Source of the DNA: Tunturiibacter empetritectus
GTDB taxonomy: Bacteria; Acidobacteriota; Terriglobia; Terriglobales; Acidobacteriaceae
DNA length: 64,000 nt
Assembly: GCF_014201375.1 (NCBI RefSeq)
Contig: NZ_JACHDZ010000001.1
Coordinates: 1,033,206 to 1,097,205, forward strand
Reading direction: 5' to 3'
Shown: in pieces, positions 34,306-44,443 of the stretch
Position numbering within the stretch: the first letter of the stretch is position 1
Layout of the letters: every line of letters starts with the position of its first letter
The notes under the pieces: model-generated
What the model was told of the DNA's origin: nothing
What the model saw: the letters and a program-made list of their open reading frames with translations, nothing else
Databases searched by the model: none
Program-made: the position numbers and the translations under genes

Positions 34306-34345
34306 TCTTCGGAGTAGATTCGGAGACAGAAGTCGGGAGTTAGTT

Positions 34346-35524
34346 ATGAAAGACGTCGTTATTGCCTCCGCTGTTCGCACCGCCGTTGGGAAGGCTCCTC
34401 GCGGCACTCTTCGTACCACCCGGCCGGATGATCTGGCTGCCTTCGTAATCTCTGGTGCGTTGGAGCGTATTCCGCAGCTCGACAAGGCGGAAATTGAAGA
34501 TGTGATTTTGGGCTGCGCGATGCCTGAGGCTGAGCAGGGGATGAATGTGGCGAAGGTCGCCAGCTTCCGTGCGGGGTTGCCGGTTACGACTGCGGGGATG
34601 ACGATCAATCGCTACTGTGCTTCGGGGTTGCAGTCGATTGCGCTGGCTGCGGATCGGATTCGCGGCGGGTCTGCGGACTGCATTGTCGCTGGCGGCACGG
34701 AGAGCATGTCGTATGTTCCGTTTGGCGGCAACAAGATCTCGGTGAATCCGTGGCTGGTGGAGAACTATCCGGGGTCGTATATGTCGATGGGGCTGACGGC
34801 GGAGCGGGTTGCGACTCACTACGGCATTACACGGGAGCAGATGGATCAGTTTTCGTATGAGAGCCATCAGAAGGCTCTGGCTGCGATTGCTGCTGGGAAG
34901 TTCGAGGATGAGATTGTTTCGGTTACGGTTACAAACACTGTGCCGAATGGGAAGAAGGCCAAGACGACCGAGTCGACGTTCAAGCAGGATGAGGGGCCGC
35001 GTGCCGATACGTCGCTTGAGGCGCTGGCAAAGCTGAAGCCGGTGTTCCATGCGAAGGGGACGGTGACGGCGGGGAACTCGAGCCAGACCTCGGATGGAGC
35101 GGCGGCGGCGGTGGTGATGTCGGCCGAGCGGGCTGCGCAGCTTGGCATCAAGCCGATTGGTAAGTTTCTTGCGTTCGCTTATGCAGGGTGCGACCCGGAG
35201 GAGATGGGGATTGGGCCCATCCATGCGATTCCCAAGGTGTTGAAGATGGCTGGGCTTTCGATTGGAGATATTGATCTCTTTGAGTTGAATGAAGCTTTCG
35301 CGGCGCAGTCTCTGGCGGTGTTGAAGGTGCTGGGGATCGATCCGGCGAAGGTGAATGTGAATGGGGGCGCGATTGCGCTTGGGCATCCGCTTGGCTGCAC
35401 CGGGGCAAAGCTGACCGCTACGCTGCTGCGGGAGATGCCTCGGCGAAAGGCGAAGTATGGGATTGTGACGATGTGTGTTGGCGGCGGGATGGGAGCGGCT
35501 GGGATCTATGAGGCGATGAGTTAG
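34346..35524 (+). CDS. fadA: Acetyl-CoA C-acyltransferase (thiolase)
   Basis: 392 residues with GGGAG upstream. The nucleophilic Cys is in '[19 protein letters not shown]' near residue 91. The C-terminal signatures are '[20 protein letters not shown]' (His near 348) and '[14 protein letters not shown]' (second Cys near 378). It performs the last, thiolytic step of beta-oxidation and lies second in the fad operon. Confidence 0.95.
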   Translation: MKDVVIASAVRTAVGKAPRGTLRTTRPDDLAAFVISGALERIPQLDKAEIEDVILGCAMPEAEQGMNVAKVASFRAGLPVTTAGMTINRYCASGLQSIALAADRIRGGSADCIVAGGTESMSYVPFGGNKISVNPWLVENYPGSYMSMGLTAERVATHYGITREQMDQFSYESHQKALAAIAAGKFEDEIVSVTVTNTVPNGKKAKTTESTFKQDEGPRADTSLEALAKLKPVFHAKGTVTAGNSSQTSDGAAAAVVMSAERAAQLGIKPIGKFLAFAYAGCDPEEMGIGPIHAIPKVLKMAGLSIGDIDLFELNEAFAAQSLAVLKVLGIDPAKVNVNGGAIALGHPLGCTGAKLTATLLREMPRRKAKYGIVTMCVGGGMGAAGIYEAMS

Positions 35525-35527
35525 AGA

Positions 35528-35971
35528 ATGCGAACATACTCCAAGTCGGATCGAAGAGCCTGGAGCAGATTGCGTCCAGCGGGCCGGAGTGACTGGCATC
35601 AGATTCGAGTAGTGAGTGGATATGTCGCGGTGATTGCGGTGGTTGTCGCAGTAGTTTTCTTTATCAAACACCGGCGCCATCAAGAGATTCAACAACACTG
35701 GAAGTGCGCCACAGCCATTGTCGAAGAGGTTCGCCCTGAGGTGATCCAGACCGTGAGCAATGCTAAAGGTGACAGAACGGTGCTGTACGGAGTTTCAATT
35801 CTGGCAAAGTATGTCTCGGATGGCGTCGAGCATGAACAATGGGTCACCGTGGAACAACCTCCGGTATCACTCGCTGAAGCAGAGCTGCAGACGTTTCGAT
35901 GGAAGGGGCAACGGTGTGTTGTTCGATGGAAGGCTGCCAAACCTCAGGAGTTGATTGCTGAAGTGGATTAG
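35528..35971 (+). CDS. Hypothetical DUF3592-like membrane protein
   Basis: 147 residues, starting 3 bases after the fadA stop. A basic N-terminus is followed by one membrane helix ('YVAVIAVVVAVVFFIKHRR', about 32-50) and a beta-rich soluble part ('KCATAIVEEVRPEVIQTV', 'LAKYVSDGVEHEQWVTVEQP', 'GQRCVVRWKAAKPQELIAEV'). That layout fits DUF3592-type proteins. It sits within the fad operon between thiolase and acyl-CoA dehydrogenase; whether it has a role in fatty acid use is unknown. Confidence 0.6.
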   Translation: MRTYSKSDRRAWSRLRPAGRSDWHQIRVVSGYVAVIAVVVAVVFFIKHRRHQEIQQHWKCATAIVEEVRPEVIQTVSNAKGDRTVLYGVSILAKYVSDGVEHEQWVTVEQPPVSLAEAELQTFRWKGQRCVVRWKAAKPQELIAEVD

Positions 35972-36012
35972 TTTGCAATTTTGAGCGCAGAAGCTACAGA
36001 AGGAGTAACACC

Positions 36013-37833
36013 ATGGCAACGATGACGACCCCCGACCCGACCACCGCTACCCGCCTCGCTGGTGGCAGCTTTCTTATCAGCGACCCGACGCCTGCGGATT
36101 GCTTCTTTCCTGAGGACTTTACCGACGAGCATAAGCAGATTGCGGAGACGACGGCGAACTTTGCGGTCAACGAGATTATGCCTGCGTCCGACTCGATTGA
36201 GGCGAAGGATTTTTCGGTTACGAGGCGCCTGTTGAAGGAGGCTGCGGAGCTTGGGCTTACGGCGGTGGATATTCCTGAGGAGTACGGCGGCCTGGAGATG
36301 GATAAGGCTACGTCGGCGATCGTCGCGGAGAATATCTCGAAGCAGGCTAGTTTTTCGGTGGCGTTCTCGGCGCATACCGGCATCGGTACGCTGCCGCTGG
36401 TCTGGTATGGCAATGCGGAGCAGAAGAAGAAGTATCTGCCAAAGATTGCATCGGGCGAGATTGTGTCGGCGTATGCGCTGTCGGAGTCAACGAGTGGCTC
36501 GGATGCGGTGAATGCGAAGACGAAGGCGGTGCTGTCGCCGGATGGGAAGACGTACACGCTGAATGGCGAGAAGATGTGGATCTCGAATGCGGGGTTTGCG
36601 GATCTGTTTACCGTGTTTGCGAAGTGCGCGATTCTGGATGGGCCGGATGCAGGGAAGGAGAAGCTTACGGCGTTTCTGATCGAGCGGGGAACGCCTGGTT
36701 TCACGCAGGGGAAGGAGGAGCACAAGCTGGGGATTCGCGGAAGTTCGACTTGTCCGCTGATTTTGACCGACTGCGTGATTCCCGCTGGCAATCTGCTGGG
36801 GGAGGTGGGGAAGGGCCACCATATTGCGTTCAATATTCTGAATGTGGGGCGGTACAAGTTGGGCAATGCCGCGATTGGCGGCGCTCGGATGGCGCTGAAC
36901 AATGGGATCCGGTATGCGATCGATCGGAAGGCGTTCGGCAAGTCGATCTCGGAGTTCGGGTTGATCCAGGAGAAGATTGCGAACTGCGCTACGGGCATCT
37001 TTGTGGGCGGGGCGGTCTGCTATCGCACGGTGGGGCTGATCGATAAAGCTCTGGCGGGTGTGGATAAGAACGATACGAAGGAGATTCAGAAGCGTATTGA
37101 AGACTACGCCGTCGAGTGCTCGATTGTGAAGGTGTGGGCGAGCGAGATGCTGGATATGGTGGTCGATGAGACGCTGCAGATCTTCGCGGGCTATGGCTAT
37201 GTTGAGGAGTTTCCGGCGGAGCGGGCGTACAGGGATGCCCGGATCAATCGGATCTTCGAGGGGACCAATGAGATCAATCGGCTGATCATTACCGGCTGGC
37301 TGATGAAGTCGGCTATGAGCGGGAAGCTGGCGCTGATGCCTGCGATCAAGAAGCTGATGGATGAGGTGATGGCGGGGCCGAGCGAGAAGGTGGAGCGCGA
37401 AGGTCCGCTAGGGGAAGAGCGCAACCTGCTGGCGAATGCGAAGAAGTTGACATTGTTTGTCGCTGGGGCTGCGACGCAGAAGTATATGACGCAGATCTCG
37501 GACGAGCAGGAGGTGATGGGGGCGATCTCGGACATGATCATCGAGGTGTTCGCGATGGAGAGTGCTATTCTGCGCGCGGAGAAGATTGCGGAAGGGCAGT
37601 CGGCGGAGGCTTCGGCTATGCCGGTTGCGATGGCGCAGATCTATGCCGACAAGGCGATGGCTACGGTTGAGCTGTCGGCGCGGAAGGTGATTGCGGCGGT
37701 GGCTGAGGGGGATATGCTGCGGACTCAGCTTACGATTCTTCGCCGCCTGTCCAAACATGACTCGGCGGATACGATCAAGCTGCGTCGGCAGGTGGCTCAG
37801 CACGTCCTGAAGGCTGGAAGATACAGCATTTAG
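36013..37833 (+). CDS. fadE: Acyl-CoA dehydrogenase
   Basis: 606 residues with AGAAGGAG 8 bases before the ATG. The family motifs are 'YALSESTSGSDAVNAKTKAV' (flavin/substrate), 'GEKMWISNAGFADLFTVFAK', 'GIRGSSTCPLILTDCVIPAG' and 'AFGKSISEFGLIQEKIANCA'. 'GYGYVEEFPAERAYRDARIN' is followed by 'RIFEGTNEINRLI', which holds the catalytic Glu. The C-terminal 150-residue extension matches the long FadE of Bacillus (about 594 residues). It catalyses the first step of beta-oxidation, passing electrons to ETF. Last gene of the operon, followed by a strong terminator. Confidence 0.95.
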   Translation: MATMTTPDPTTATRLAGGSFLISDPTPADCFFPEDFTDEHKQIAETTANFAVNEIMPASDSIEAKDFSVTRRLLKEAAELGLTAVDIPEEYGGLEMDKATSAIVAENISKQASFSVAFSAHTGIGTLPLVWYGNAEQKKKYLPKIASGEIVSAYALSESTSGSDAVNAKTKAVLSPDGKTYTLNGEKMWISNAGFADLFTVFAKCAILDGPDAGKEKLTAFLIERGTPGFTQGKEEHKLGIRGSSTCPLILTDCVIPAGNLLGEVGKGHHIAFNILNVGRYKLGNAAIGGARMALNNGIRYAIDRKAFGKSISEFGLIQEKIANCATGIFVGGAVCYRTVGLIDKALAGVDKNDTKEIQKRIEDYAVECSIVKVWASEMLDMVVDETLQIFAGYGYVEEFPAERAYRDARINRIFEGTNEINRLIITGWLMKSAMSGKLALMPAIKKLMDEVMAGPSEKVEREGPLGEERNLLANAKKLTLFVAGAATQKYMTQISDEQEVMGAISDMIIEVFAMESAILRAEKIAEGQSAEASAMPVAMAQIYADKAMATVELSARKVIAAVAEGDMLRTQLTILRRLSKHDSADTIKLRRQVAQHVLKAGRYSI

Positions 37834-37853
37834 AATATGTAATTGAAGAGAAG

Positions 37854-37888
37854 GACCAGCCGACTGATTCTTCGGCTGGTCGTTTTTT
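37854..37888 (+). terminator. Rho-independent terminator of the fad operon
   Basis: GACCAGCCGA (37854-37863), 8-base loop, TCGGCTGGTC (37872-37881), then G and six T. It lies 21 bases after the fadE stop. The following 268 bases to the S53 gene contain nothing recognised. Confidence 0.9.
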
Positions 37889-38156
37889 GTGTCGGGGATG
37901 AGGGGGTCGCAATCGGGACGAGGAGCGATTGGACGTCTGCGGCAGGCTGGCGCGGCTCTCGGCTTCTGCTTTTCTTCCTGAAATGGCACAATCGAAGAGA
38001 CGAAATAATCTCTTTCCCTCTGTAAACGCAACATTTTCTTTTATCGTCTGTCTAAGCAAGTACCTCAGCCCCACTCTGGTTCGTCGGGCCACTCGATCTT
38101 AGTGTGTGGAGCAGCAGGCCACCCGTAACCCGGTAGTAAGGTAGAAGAATATCCCA

Positions 38157-41078
38157 ATGCGCAGCCGCCTTCTCTGTCATCTGATCGCCCCCGTCGCCCT
38201 CTTTGCCTTCGCGTTTAGCCATTTTGCTCAGGCAGTAGTCCAGAACCGAATTGCTAGTGCTGCCAACGACGGAGTTCGCACGCCTGTTTCAGGCACAGTT
38301 GTGAGTCGGGCGCAGCGTGCGACTGACCTGGGTACTGCTCCAGCCGATAAGAAGCTGGAATCGATGTCGCTGCGCTTCAGTATGACGCCGGCTCAACAGG
38401 CCGATCTGACTCAGCTACTTGCGAATCAGTTGAACCCCAGTTCGGCGAGTTATCACCAGTGGCTGACGCCGGAGCAGTTTGGTGCGCGGTTTGGGCTCAG
38501 CAGCGCGGACGTTGCGAAGGTCTCCGCCTGGCTTACGAGTCAGGGATTCACGATCACCCGGACGGCCCGCAGCTCTACTTTTATCTCTTTTTCAGGTACG
38601 GTTGCGCAGGCACAGCAAGCGTTCGGGACCTCGATTCACAATCTTTCGCTCAATGGGGAAGCTCATTTTGCGAATGTGGCCGATCCGGTCCTTCCGTCTG
38701 CGATTGCGGGGGTTGTGACCTCGATTGTTGGGCTCAATGACTTCAAGGCAAAGCCTCATTCGCGCGCGCGGAATGTTTCCTCGATCGATCCATCGCAGCC
38801 CCACTACACGCAGACTGTGAGCGGAGTTACGAGTCATTACATCTCGCCCGCTGACTTCTACACGATCTACGACGAAAATCCTCTGCTTACCGCTTCCACA
38901 CCGATCAATGGCACGGGTGTGACGATTGCTGTGATGGGAAATACGAATCTTAATTCAGGCAACGTTCTTCCGGACGCGAATGTGGCCCAGTTTCGTACGG
39001 CGGCTGGCCTACCGGCGATCAATCTCAAGCTGCAGTCCGCGATTCCTGCAGGTGGCTCGGATGCTGGAGTCTCGGCGGCCGATGTTGATGAAGCCCATCT
39101 CGATGTGGAGTGGTCTAGTGCGGCCGCTCCCGGAGCCACGATTCTTTATGTTTACAGCAGCAATAACATCTTCGCGGATTCTCTGACTTACGCCATCGAC
39201 AACAAGGTTGCTCCGATTATTACGATCAGTTATGGCTTGTGCGAGAGCGGTTGGGGAACCGCTATGCTGGCGAGCTACAACAGTCTACTGGCGCAGGCGA
39301 ACGCGCAGGGGCAGACCGTAGTCAGTTCATCTGGCGATGCCGGTGCTACCGACTGCGACGTGACCGGTCTTGCGACAGAGGGGCTTAACGTTGACTTTCC
39401 TTCCAGCTCTCCCTATGTCACCTCTGCAGGCGGGACGATGTTCAGCGGGGATGTGAATGATTCCGCCCAATACTGGAATAGCAATAATGCGAGCAACGGT
39501 GGATCTGCGCTCTCCTACATCCTAGAGCAGCCCTGGAACGAAACCTCGGGGTCGGGGGGACTCACCGCGGGGGGTGCAGGGGGTGGCGGTGCCAGCGCCT
39601 TCTTTTCAAAACCAGGGTGGCAGACAGGCTTAGGTGTCCCCAACGACTCTTCCCGGGATCTTCCAGATATTTCTCTCAATGCGGCAGCTCTGCATGATGG
39701 TTACCTGGTCTGCAGCTCCGGGGACGGACAAGGGGAGACTCCCTGTGTCAATGGCTTCCTCTCGTCTAATGGTCAACCGAACGTGTTTGGCGGGACCTCG
39801 TTTGTTGCACCCTCCTTCGCCGGAGTTCTTGCTCTTGTCGAACAGCAACTCGGTTCCGCGGCGACGGGTGGACTTGGAAATATTGGCCCGACCCTCTATG
39901 GCTTTTTGAATGGCCCAACCTACAGTACCGTCTTTCATGACACCATTGCCGGAAGCAACCAGGTCACTTGCACGCAAGGAACGCTGGACTGCCCGAACGG
40001 AGGAGCGATCGGCTACTACGCAACACCTGGTTATGACCTGGCTATGGGCCTCGGCAGCTTCGACATCAATTCTCTGGTTACGGGCTGGAGCGGCGTGAAG
40101 CCAGTTGGCACGGGTGGCAGCGGAATCGGGACGAGCATCAGTACGACGGCGCTCACCACCAGCTCTTCTCTCTGTGCTGTGTCGGCGGGCACTCTAGCGC
40201 TTAATGTCGCTGTGACAGGAACTGCCTCTGGTCCAACGCCGGCAGGCTCGGTTCAGTTTTTTGTCGATAATGTCGCTGTGGCAGGTGGCACTGTCACCCT
40301 GTCGGGCGGAACCGCGAGCTATAGTCTTGTTACGTCTTCGCTCTCTTCCGGTGGTCACACTATCAGCGCGGTCTACTCCGGTGATGGCAACTACGTGGGT
40401 TCCAAAGGGACCCTCCTTGGACCAAACATCAACGCTGCCTTTTATCCAAACGGGCCGATTGCTTCGGTTGATATCGTCTCCTCGTCTTCGGGTAAACCCG
40501 ATTTCTCGTTCGCCCCTGCGACCTGTGGCGCGACGACGTCTGTACAGCCGGGGGCTACGGCAGCGGGGGTTACCTTTACGATCACACCGGTCAATGGATT
40601 TACGGGCTCGGTCAGTCTGACTGCGACCAACGATGATGGAATGGTTGCGACGCCTAGTTTTTCCGTTACTCCAGTTTCGATCACTACTTCGGCAGGAGTA
40701 ACCACTTCGTTTGTCGTTGTAGCATCTGCGAAGACGACTGCCGCAAAGTCGATCCGACCTGGACTGAGGCCTTCTGGTCGAGGCCCGGCGGATAGGATGC
40801 CATGGTATGCCGCTGGCTCTGGAGCTACGCTTGCTGGATTGTGTCTCCTGATGTTGCCACGTCGTCGCCGCTGGGGTGCTCTGCTTGCCGCTGTGATTAC
40901 GATTTCGGCTCTGACAGCGGTCGGATGCGGATCTAATACCTCGACCACTGGTGGAGGCGGCGGGACTACACCACCGGCTGGGACAACAAATGCTTCCAAG
41001 GGCACCTATACGTTTACGGTTACCGCAATAAGCGGCACCTTGGTGCATAGCGCGCAGATTGCATACGTCGTACCGTAA
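38157..41078 (+). CDS. S53 (sedolisin/kumamolisin-type) serine-carboxyl peptidase with Ig-like tail
   Basis: 973 residues, secreted (signal 1-26). Pro-kumamolisin activation domain about 50-195 ('SASYHQWLTPEQFGARFGLS'). The peptidase domain about 225-645 has Glu312 and Asp316 ('DVDEAHLDVEW'), oxyanion Asp394 ('SSSGDAGATDC') and Ser548 ('VFGGTSFVAPSFAG'). A calcium-site-like 'GYDLAMGLGSFD' is near 625. Then an Ig-like repeat with 'AGSVQFFVDNVAVAGGTVTL' and a second beta domain follow. The second domain is interrupted by two hydrophobic helices around 'MLPRRRRW' and a 'TAVGCGS' Cys before its last strands. Such peptidases act in acid; soil acidobacteria carry many. Confidence 0.93.
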   Translation: MRSRLLCHLIAPVALFAFAFSHFAQAVVQNRIASAANDGVRTPVSGTVVSRAQRATDLGTAPADKKLESMSLRFSMTPAQQADLTQLLANQLNPSSASYHQWLTPEQFGARFGLSSADVAKVSAWLTSQGFTITRTARSSTFISFSGTVAQAQQAFGTSIHNLSLNGEAHFANVADPVLPSAIAGVVTSIVGLNDFKAKPHSRARNVSSIDPSQPHYTQTVSGVTSHYISPADFYTIYDENPLLTASTPINGTGVTIAVMGNTNLNSGNVLPDANVAQFRTAAGLPAINLKLQSAIPAGGSDAGVSAADVDEAHLDVEWSSAAAPGATILYVYSSNNIFADSLTYAIDNKVAPIITISYGLCESGWGTAMLASYNSLLAQANAQGQTVVSSSGDAGATDCDVTGLATEGLNVDFPSSSPYVTSAGGTMFSGDVNDSAQYWNSNNASNGGSALSYILEQPWNETSGSGGLTAGGAGGGGASAFFSKPGWQTGLGVPNDSSRDLPDISLNAAALHDGYLVCSSGDGQGETPCVNGFLSSNGQPNVFGGTSFVAPSFAGVLALVEQQLGSAATGGLGNIGPTLYGFLNGPTYSTVFHDTIAGSNQVTCTQGTLDCPNGGAIGYYATPGYDLAMGLGSFDINSLVTGWSGVKPVGTGGSGIGTSISTTALTTSSSLCAVSAGTLALNVAVTGTASGPTPAGSVQFFVDNVAVAGGTVTLSGGTASYSLVTSSLSSGGHTISAVYSGDGNYVGSKGTLLGPNINAAFYPNGPIASVDIVSSSSGKPDFSFAPATCGATTSVQPGATAAGVTFTITPVNGFTGSVSLTATNDDGMVATPSFSVTPVSITTSAGVTTSFVVVASAKTTAAKSIRPGLRPSGRGPADRMPWYAAGSGATLAGLCLLMLPRRRRWGALLAAVITISALTAVGCGSNTSTTGGGGGTTPPAGTTNASKGTYTFTVTAISGTLVHSAQIAYVVP

Positions 41079-41193
41079 TAAGAGCGGTTGTGATTTTCTG
41101 GCCGCGCTCTGGAAGGCGCAGCCTTTTCTTGAAAAGTGTTTTTCGGAATATCCCAGACGACGCGGGTGTCTGGGTGCGTCAGACCGGGACGCC

Positions 41194-43359
41194 CTAGTGG
41201 GCTGTGATCTTTTCGTGTTTTGCAGTTTCGGGAACCTTCTCCTCCGCCCCTTCGGCAATCCGCATCAGATAGTTTTGCGCGCTGAACGGAGCTCCTGTCG
41301 ACGGTGCCCGTTCATACTCACCATCCGACCGCAGGAGCCGTGCTTTTGTGTTGTCCGCCAGATAGGCGGCGAGAATCTCTTCGCGCAGCCGCTTGTGAAT
41401 GTCTGGCTGGGTTATCGGAAATACTACCTCGCATCGCTCAATAAGATTTCGGGGCATCCAGTCGGCGCTTCCACAGTAGATCTCTTCCTTGCCGCCGTTT
41501 GCGAAGCAGAAGATGCGGCTGTGTTCAAGAAAGCGTCCGACAATGCTTCGCACTCGGATTCTCTCGCTCACGCCCTTGACGCCAGGCCTGAGGGAACACA
41601 TGCCGCGGACGATCAGGTCGATCTCTACGCCAGCGGTTGAAGCCGCGTACAGGGCCTCTACCGTTCGCCGATCGAGCAGGCCGTTCATCTTGGCGATGAT
41701 CGACGCCGGACGACCAGCCTTGGCATGTGCCGCCTCTCTTTCGATGAGGGCAACCAAGCCATCCGCGAGTGTCAACGGTGCTACCAGCAATGGCTTATAG
41801 GCTTCCGACTCAGTTTCGGCGGTGAGATAGTTGAAGACCTTCTGTACCTCACTCGTTAGCTCCGGCTTCGAGGTCAGGAGGCTGATATCGGTGTAAAAGC
41901 GCGCGGTTACCGGGTTATAGTTTCCTGTCCCGAGGTGTACGTACCGCCGCACCACGCCGTCCGGATCGCGGCGTACCAGAAGAGACAGCTTGCAGTGGGT
42001 CTTCAATCCGAAGATGCCGTGAAAGACACCGACGCCTGCATCCTCCAGCTCTCGTGCCCATCGGATGTTGGAGTCTTCGTCGAAGCGCGCCATGAGCTCA
42101 ACGACGACGGTCACCTCTTTACTCTGTCCAGCCTCGGTAAGAGCCGTGAAGATGGGCGAATCTTTGCTTGTGCGATAGAGGGTCTGCTTCATCGAGATCA
42201 CGCTGGGATCCTGCGCTCCGGCCTCGATGAACTCTTCCACGGTCTTGTACGAATCGAAGGGATGATGCAACATCACATCGCGCTTTCGCATCTCGTCGAA
42301 GATATCGGTGCACTTTGCGCTGAGTTTGAACTCTTTCGCCACGAATGCCGGATACTTCAGCTGGGGCCGCTTCACTTCGGAGTAAAGGTTCATCAGGCGC
42401 GATAGATTCACGGGTCCGTCTGTCCTGAATACCTGCTCCGGCTCGAGCTCGAAGTTGATCCGGAGCCGCTCGACCATCTCTTCGACCGCCGAGCTTTCAA
42501 TCTCCATACGGACGGCGTCGCCCTTTCGCCGATTATGTAACTCAGCGCGAACACTTTCCAACACGGAGCGGGATTCCTCTTCCTGCATGTAGAGATTGCT
42601 GTTGCGGGTGACGCGAAACGCTGATCGGGACAGGACCTCGTATCCTCGGAACATCCGCTCCACTTGAGACTCCACCAACTCATGCAACAGGATGAAATCG
42701 CAGTTGCCGTCTGTACTCTTAAGCGGGACCAGACGTGGAAGGGCGCGAGGTACGGTCACGACACCCAAGGCCGTCGCCGCCTTTACTCCGCGCCGCTTGT
42801 GCTTCAGCAGGAGACCGATGCAGAGCGCCTTATTGAGCACCCTGGGAAAAGGGTGGGAAGGATCGATGGTCACCGGGGTCAGCAAGGGGTCGACCTCATC
42901 CTCATAGAAGTCCAGCGCCTGCTTTCGTGCCGCGTCGCTTAGCTGGTTCCAGCGCAGTACGCGAATCTTTGCTGCATGCATCGCGGGCAGGAGCTGCTCA
43001 TTCCAGCATCGGTACTGTGCCTCGACGAATTGATGAATCCGCACCATCAACCCGTCGAGTCGTTCCTGCGGGGTGAGTCCGCCCTCGTCTGGCGGTTGGG
43101 CGAGATTGTAACCATCCTCGATTCGTTGGAGGAAGCCGGCGACTCTAATCTCCACGAACTCATCGAGGTTGCTGGCGGTAATCGCGAGGAACTTTACCCG
43201 TTCGAGCAGCGGGTTGGTCTCGTCCTGCGCTTCTTCGAGCACGCGCTGGTTGAACCGCATCCAGGACTCGTCGCGGCTGAAAAAGAGATTTTCGACCGCC
43301 TTCGCGGCGGTTTTCCTGGCGCTGGCTGGGCTTCCGGTAGTTCGCTTCGTAGCAGTCAT
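41194..43359 (-). CDS. ppk1: Polyphosphate kinase 1
   Basis: 721 residues. 'FFSRDESWMRFNQRVLEEAQ' and 'LERVKFLAITASNLDEF' mark the N-terminal domain. 'DPSVISMKQTLYRTSKDSPI' is followed by 'RWARELEDAGVGVFHGIFGL', and the phosphorylated His is in 'RYVHLGTGNYNPVTARFYTD' near residue 473. The second phospholipase-D-like part has 'CGSADWMPRNLIERCEVVFP'. It makes polyphosphate from ATP reversibly, at the inner membrane side. It is divergent from the ECF sigma gene. Confidence 0.96.
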   Translation of the reverse strand: MTATKRTTGSPASARKTAAKAVENLFFSRDESWMRFNQRVLEEAQDETNPLLERVKFLAITASNLDEFVEIRVAGFLQRIEDGYNLAQPPDEGGLTPQERLDGLMVRIHQFVEAQYRCWNEQLLPAMHAAKIRVLRWNQLSDAARKQALDFYEDEVDPLLTPVTIDPSHPFPRVLNKALCIGLLLKHKRRGVKAATALGVVTVPRALPRLVPLKSTDGNCDFILLHELVESQVERMFRGYEVLSRSAFRVTRNSNLYMQEEESRSVLESVRAELHNRRKGDAVRMEIESSAVEEMVERLRINFELEPEQVFRTDGPVNLSRLMNLYSEVKRPQLKYPAFVAKEFKLSAKCTDIFDEMRKRDVMLHHPFDSYKTVEEFIEAGAQDPSVISMKQTLYRTSKDSPIFTALTEAGQSKEVTVVVELMARFDEDSNIRWARELEDAGVGVFHGIFGLKTHCKLSLLVRRDPDGVVRRYVHLGTGNYNPVTARFYTDISLLTSKPELTSEVQKVFNYLTAETESEAYKPLLVAPLTLADGLVALIEREAAHAKAGRPASIIAKMNGLLDRRTVEALYAASTAGVEIDLIVRGMCSLRPGVKGVSERIRVRSIVGRFLEHSRIFCFANGGKEEIYCGSADWMPRNLIERCEVVFPITQPDIHKRLREEILAAYLADNTKARLLRSDGEYERAPSTGAPFSAQNYLMRIAEGAEEKVPETAKHEKITAH

Positions 43360-43521
43360 AGAGGTCTAAAAGATTACCGCAACCGTGTGAATCCTAAGTA
43401 TGAACAACAGTGAAATATCGGCGGCGTCGCTTAGGTGGCGGTCGCCAGCGCCGCAAAAGGCCGGAAAACAAATCCTGGCCACCGTAAAATATTTGTTGGC
43501 CTTATCCGTCTACACCTGTAG

Positions 43522-44097
43522 ATGACGGAAGTTCCGGGCAATTGGAGCATTATCGAGCAAGACCGGCTGATCTCTCAGGCGTTGGAGAGAGACCGGCCCA
43601 GGCTGCGCAGTTTCATCCGTAAGCATGTCGCCGACACGGGCGAGGCGGAGGACATTCTTCAGGACGTCTTCTACGAACTTCTTGAGGCTTATCGCCTGAT
43701 GAAGCCAGTAGAGCATGTGACGGCGTGGCTCTTTCGCGTGGCTCGTAATCGGATGGTCGATCTCTTCCGTAGAAATAAGCCTACCTCGCTCAACAGTCCG
43801 GCGTCGGTTGAAGAGGATGGCGGCACATTGGAAGACCTGCTTCCTTCGGCCGATGCCGGGCCAGAGGCAGTTTATGCAAGGAGTCTACTGCTCGAAGCAT
43901 TGGAAGAAGCTCTTGAAGAGTTGCCGGAGGCGCAGCGTGAGGTTTTCATTGCACATGAGTTGCAGGGGCAGAGCTTCAAAGAGATATCGGCCGAAACCGG
44001 TCTTAGCGTCAACACGCTGCTCTCGCGAAAGCACTATGCAGTTACACACCTGCGTCAGAGGCTGCAGTTGATCTACGAAGATTTCGTTAAGAAATAA
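43522..44097 (+). CDS. ECF-type sigma-70 family RNA polymerase sigma factor
   Basis: 191 residues. Region 2 is 'EAEDILQDVFYELLEAYRLM' plus 'WLFRVARNRMVDLFRR'. Region 4 is 'LPEAQREVFIAHELQGQSFK' plus 'EISAETGLSVNTLLSRKHYA', a helix-turn-helix that reads the -35. No anti-sigma factor with a zinc motif follows; instead two small genes are coupled to it. The start lacks a good ribosome-binding site, so translation may begin a little later. Confidence 0.93.
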   Translation: MTEVPGNWSIIEQDRLISQALERDRPRLRSFIRKHVADTGEAEDILQDVFYELLEAYRLMKPVEHVTAWLFRVARNRMVDLFRRNKPTSLNSPASVEEDGGTLEDLLPSADAGPEAVYARSLLLEALEEALEELPEAQREVFIAHELQGQSFKEISAETGLSVNTLLSRKHYAVTHLRQRLQLIYEDFVKK

Positions 44098-44107
44098 GGA
44101 GTCAGAC

Positions 44108-44443
44108 ATGAGGCATCATCCAGTAAGTAAAGCAGTAAAGATCGCACTCTTCGCCGTGGTTGCCAGCGTCGTGCTGGGCTTTGTGGTCAAGAGTCTATGG
44201 AATGCACTTATGCCACCGATCTTCGGATGGCACATGATCACCTTCTGGCAGGGGCTTGGTTTGTTTGTGCTCAGCAAGATTCTCTTTGGCGGCTTTCATC
44301 GTCACGGCGGAGGCCGCAACCGATGGAGACAGGGCATGAAAGAACGCTGGGAGCAGATGACTCCAGAAGACCGCGAGAAGTTTCGCAAGGGGATGCGTTG
44401 CGGCCGTGGGCCCTTCGCCTCGCACGCGGAGACGCAGATATGA
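44108..44443 (+). CDS. Small membrane protein downstream of the sigma factor
   Basis: 111 residues, 10 bases after the sigma gene with AAGGAGTCAGAC before the ATG. Two helices, about 10-32 ('VKIALFAVVASVVLGFVVKS') and 43-62 ('MITFWQGLGLFVLSKILFGG'), are followed by a His/Arg-rich cytoplasmic tail with 'RQGMKERWEQMTPEDREKFR'. The tail pattern resembles small proteins found after ECF sigma genes. It could sense membrane stress or act as an anti-sigma substitute; that is inference. Confidence 0.75.
   Translation: MRHHPVSKAVKIALFAVVASVVLGFVVKSLWNALMPPIFGWHMITFWQGLGLFVLSKILFGGFHRHGGGRNRWRQGMKERWEQMTPEDREKFRKGMRCGRGPFASHAETQI

Noticed and set aside
41152..41174. CCCAGAC/GTCTGGG hairpin between the S53 and ppk1 genes
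   Set aside because: A 7-bp stem with no T tract on either strand; too weak to call a terminator.
43463..43512. ECF-type autoregulatory promoter before the sigma gene
   Set aside because: GGAAAAC and CGTCTA are present but the spacing (37 bases) does not fit any ECF promoter.
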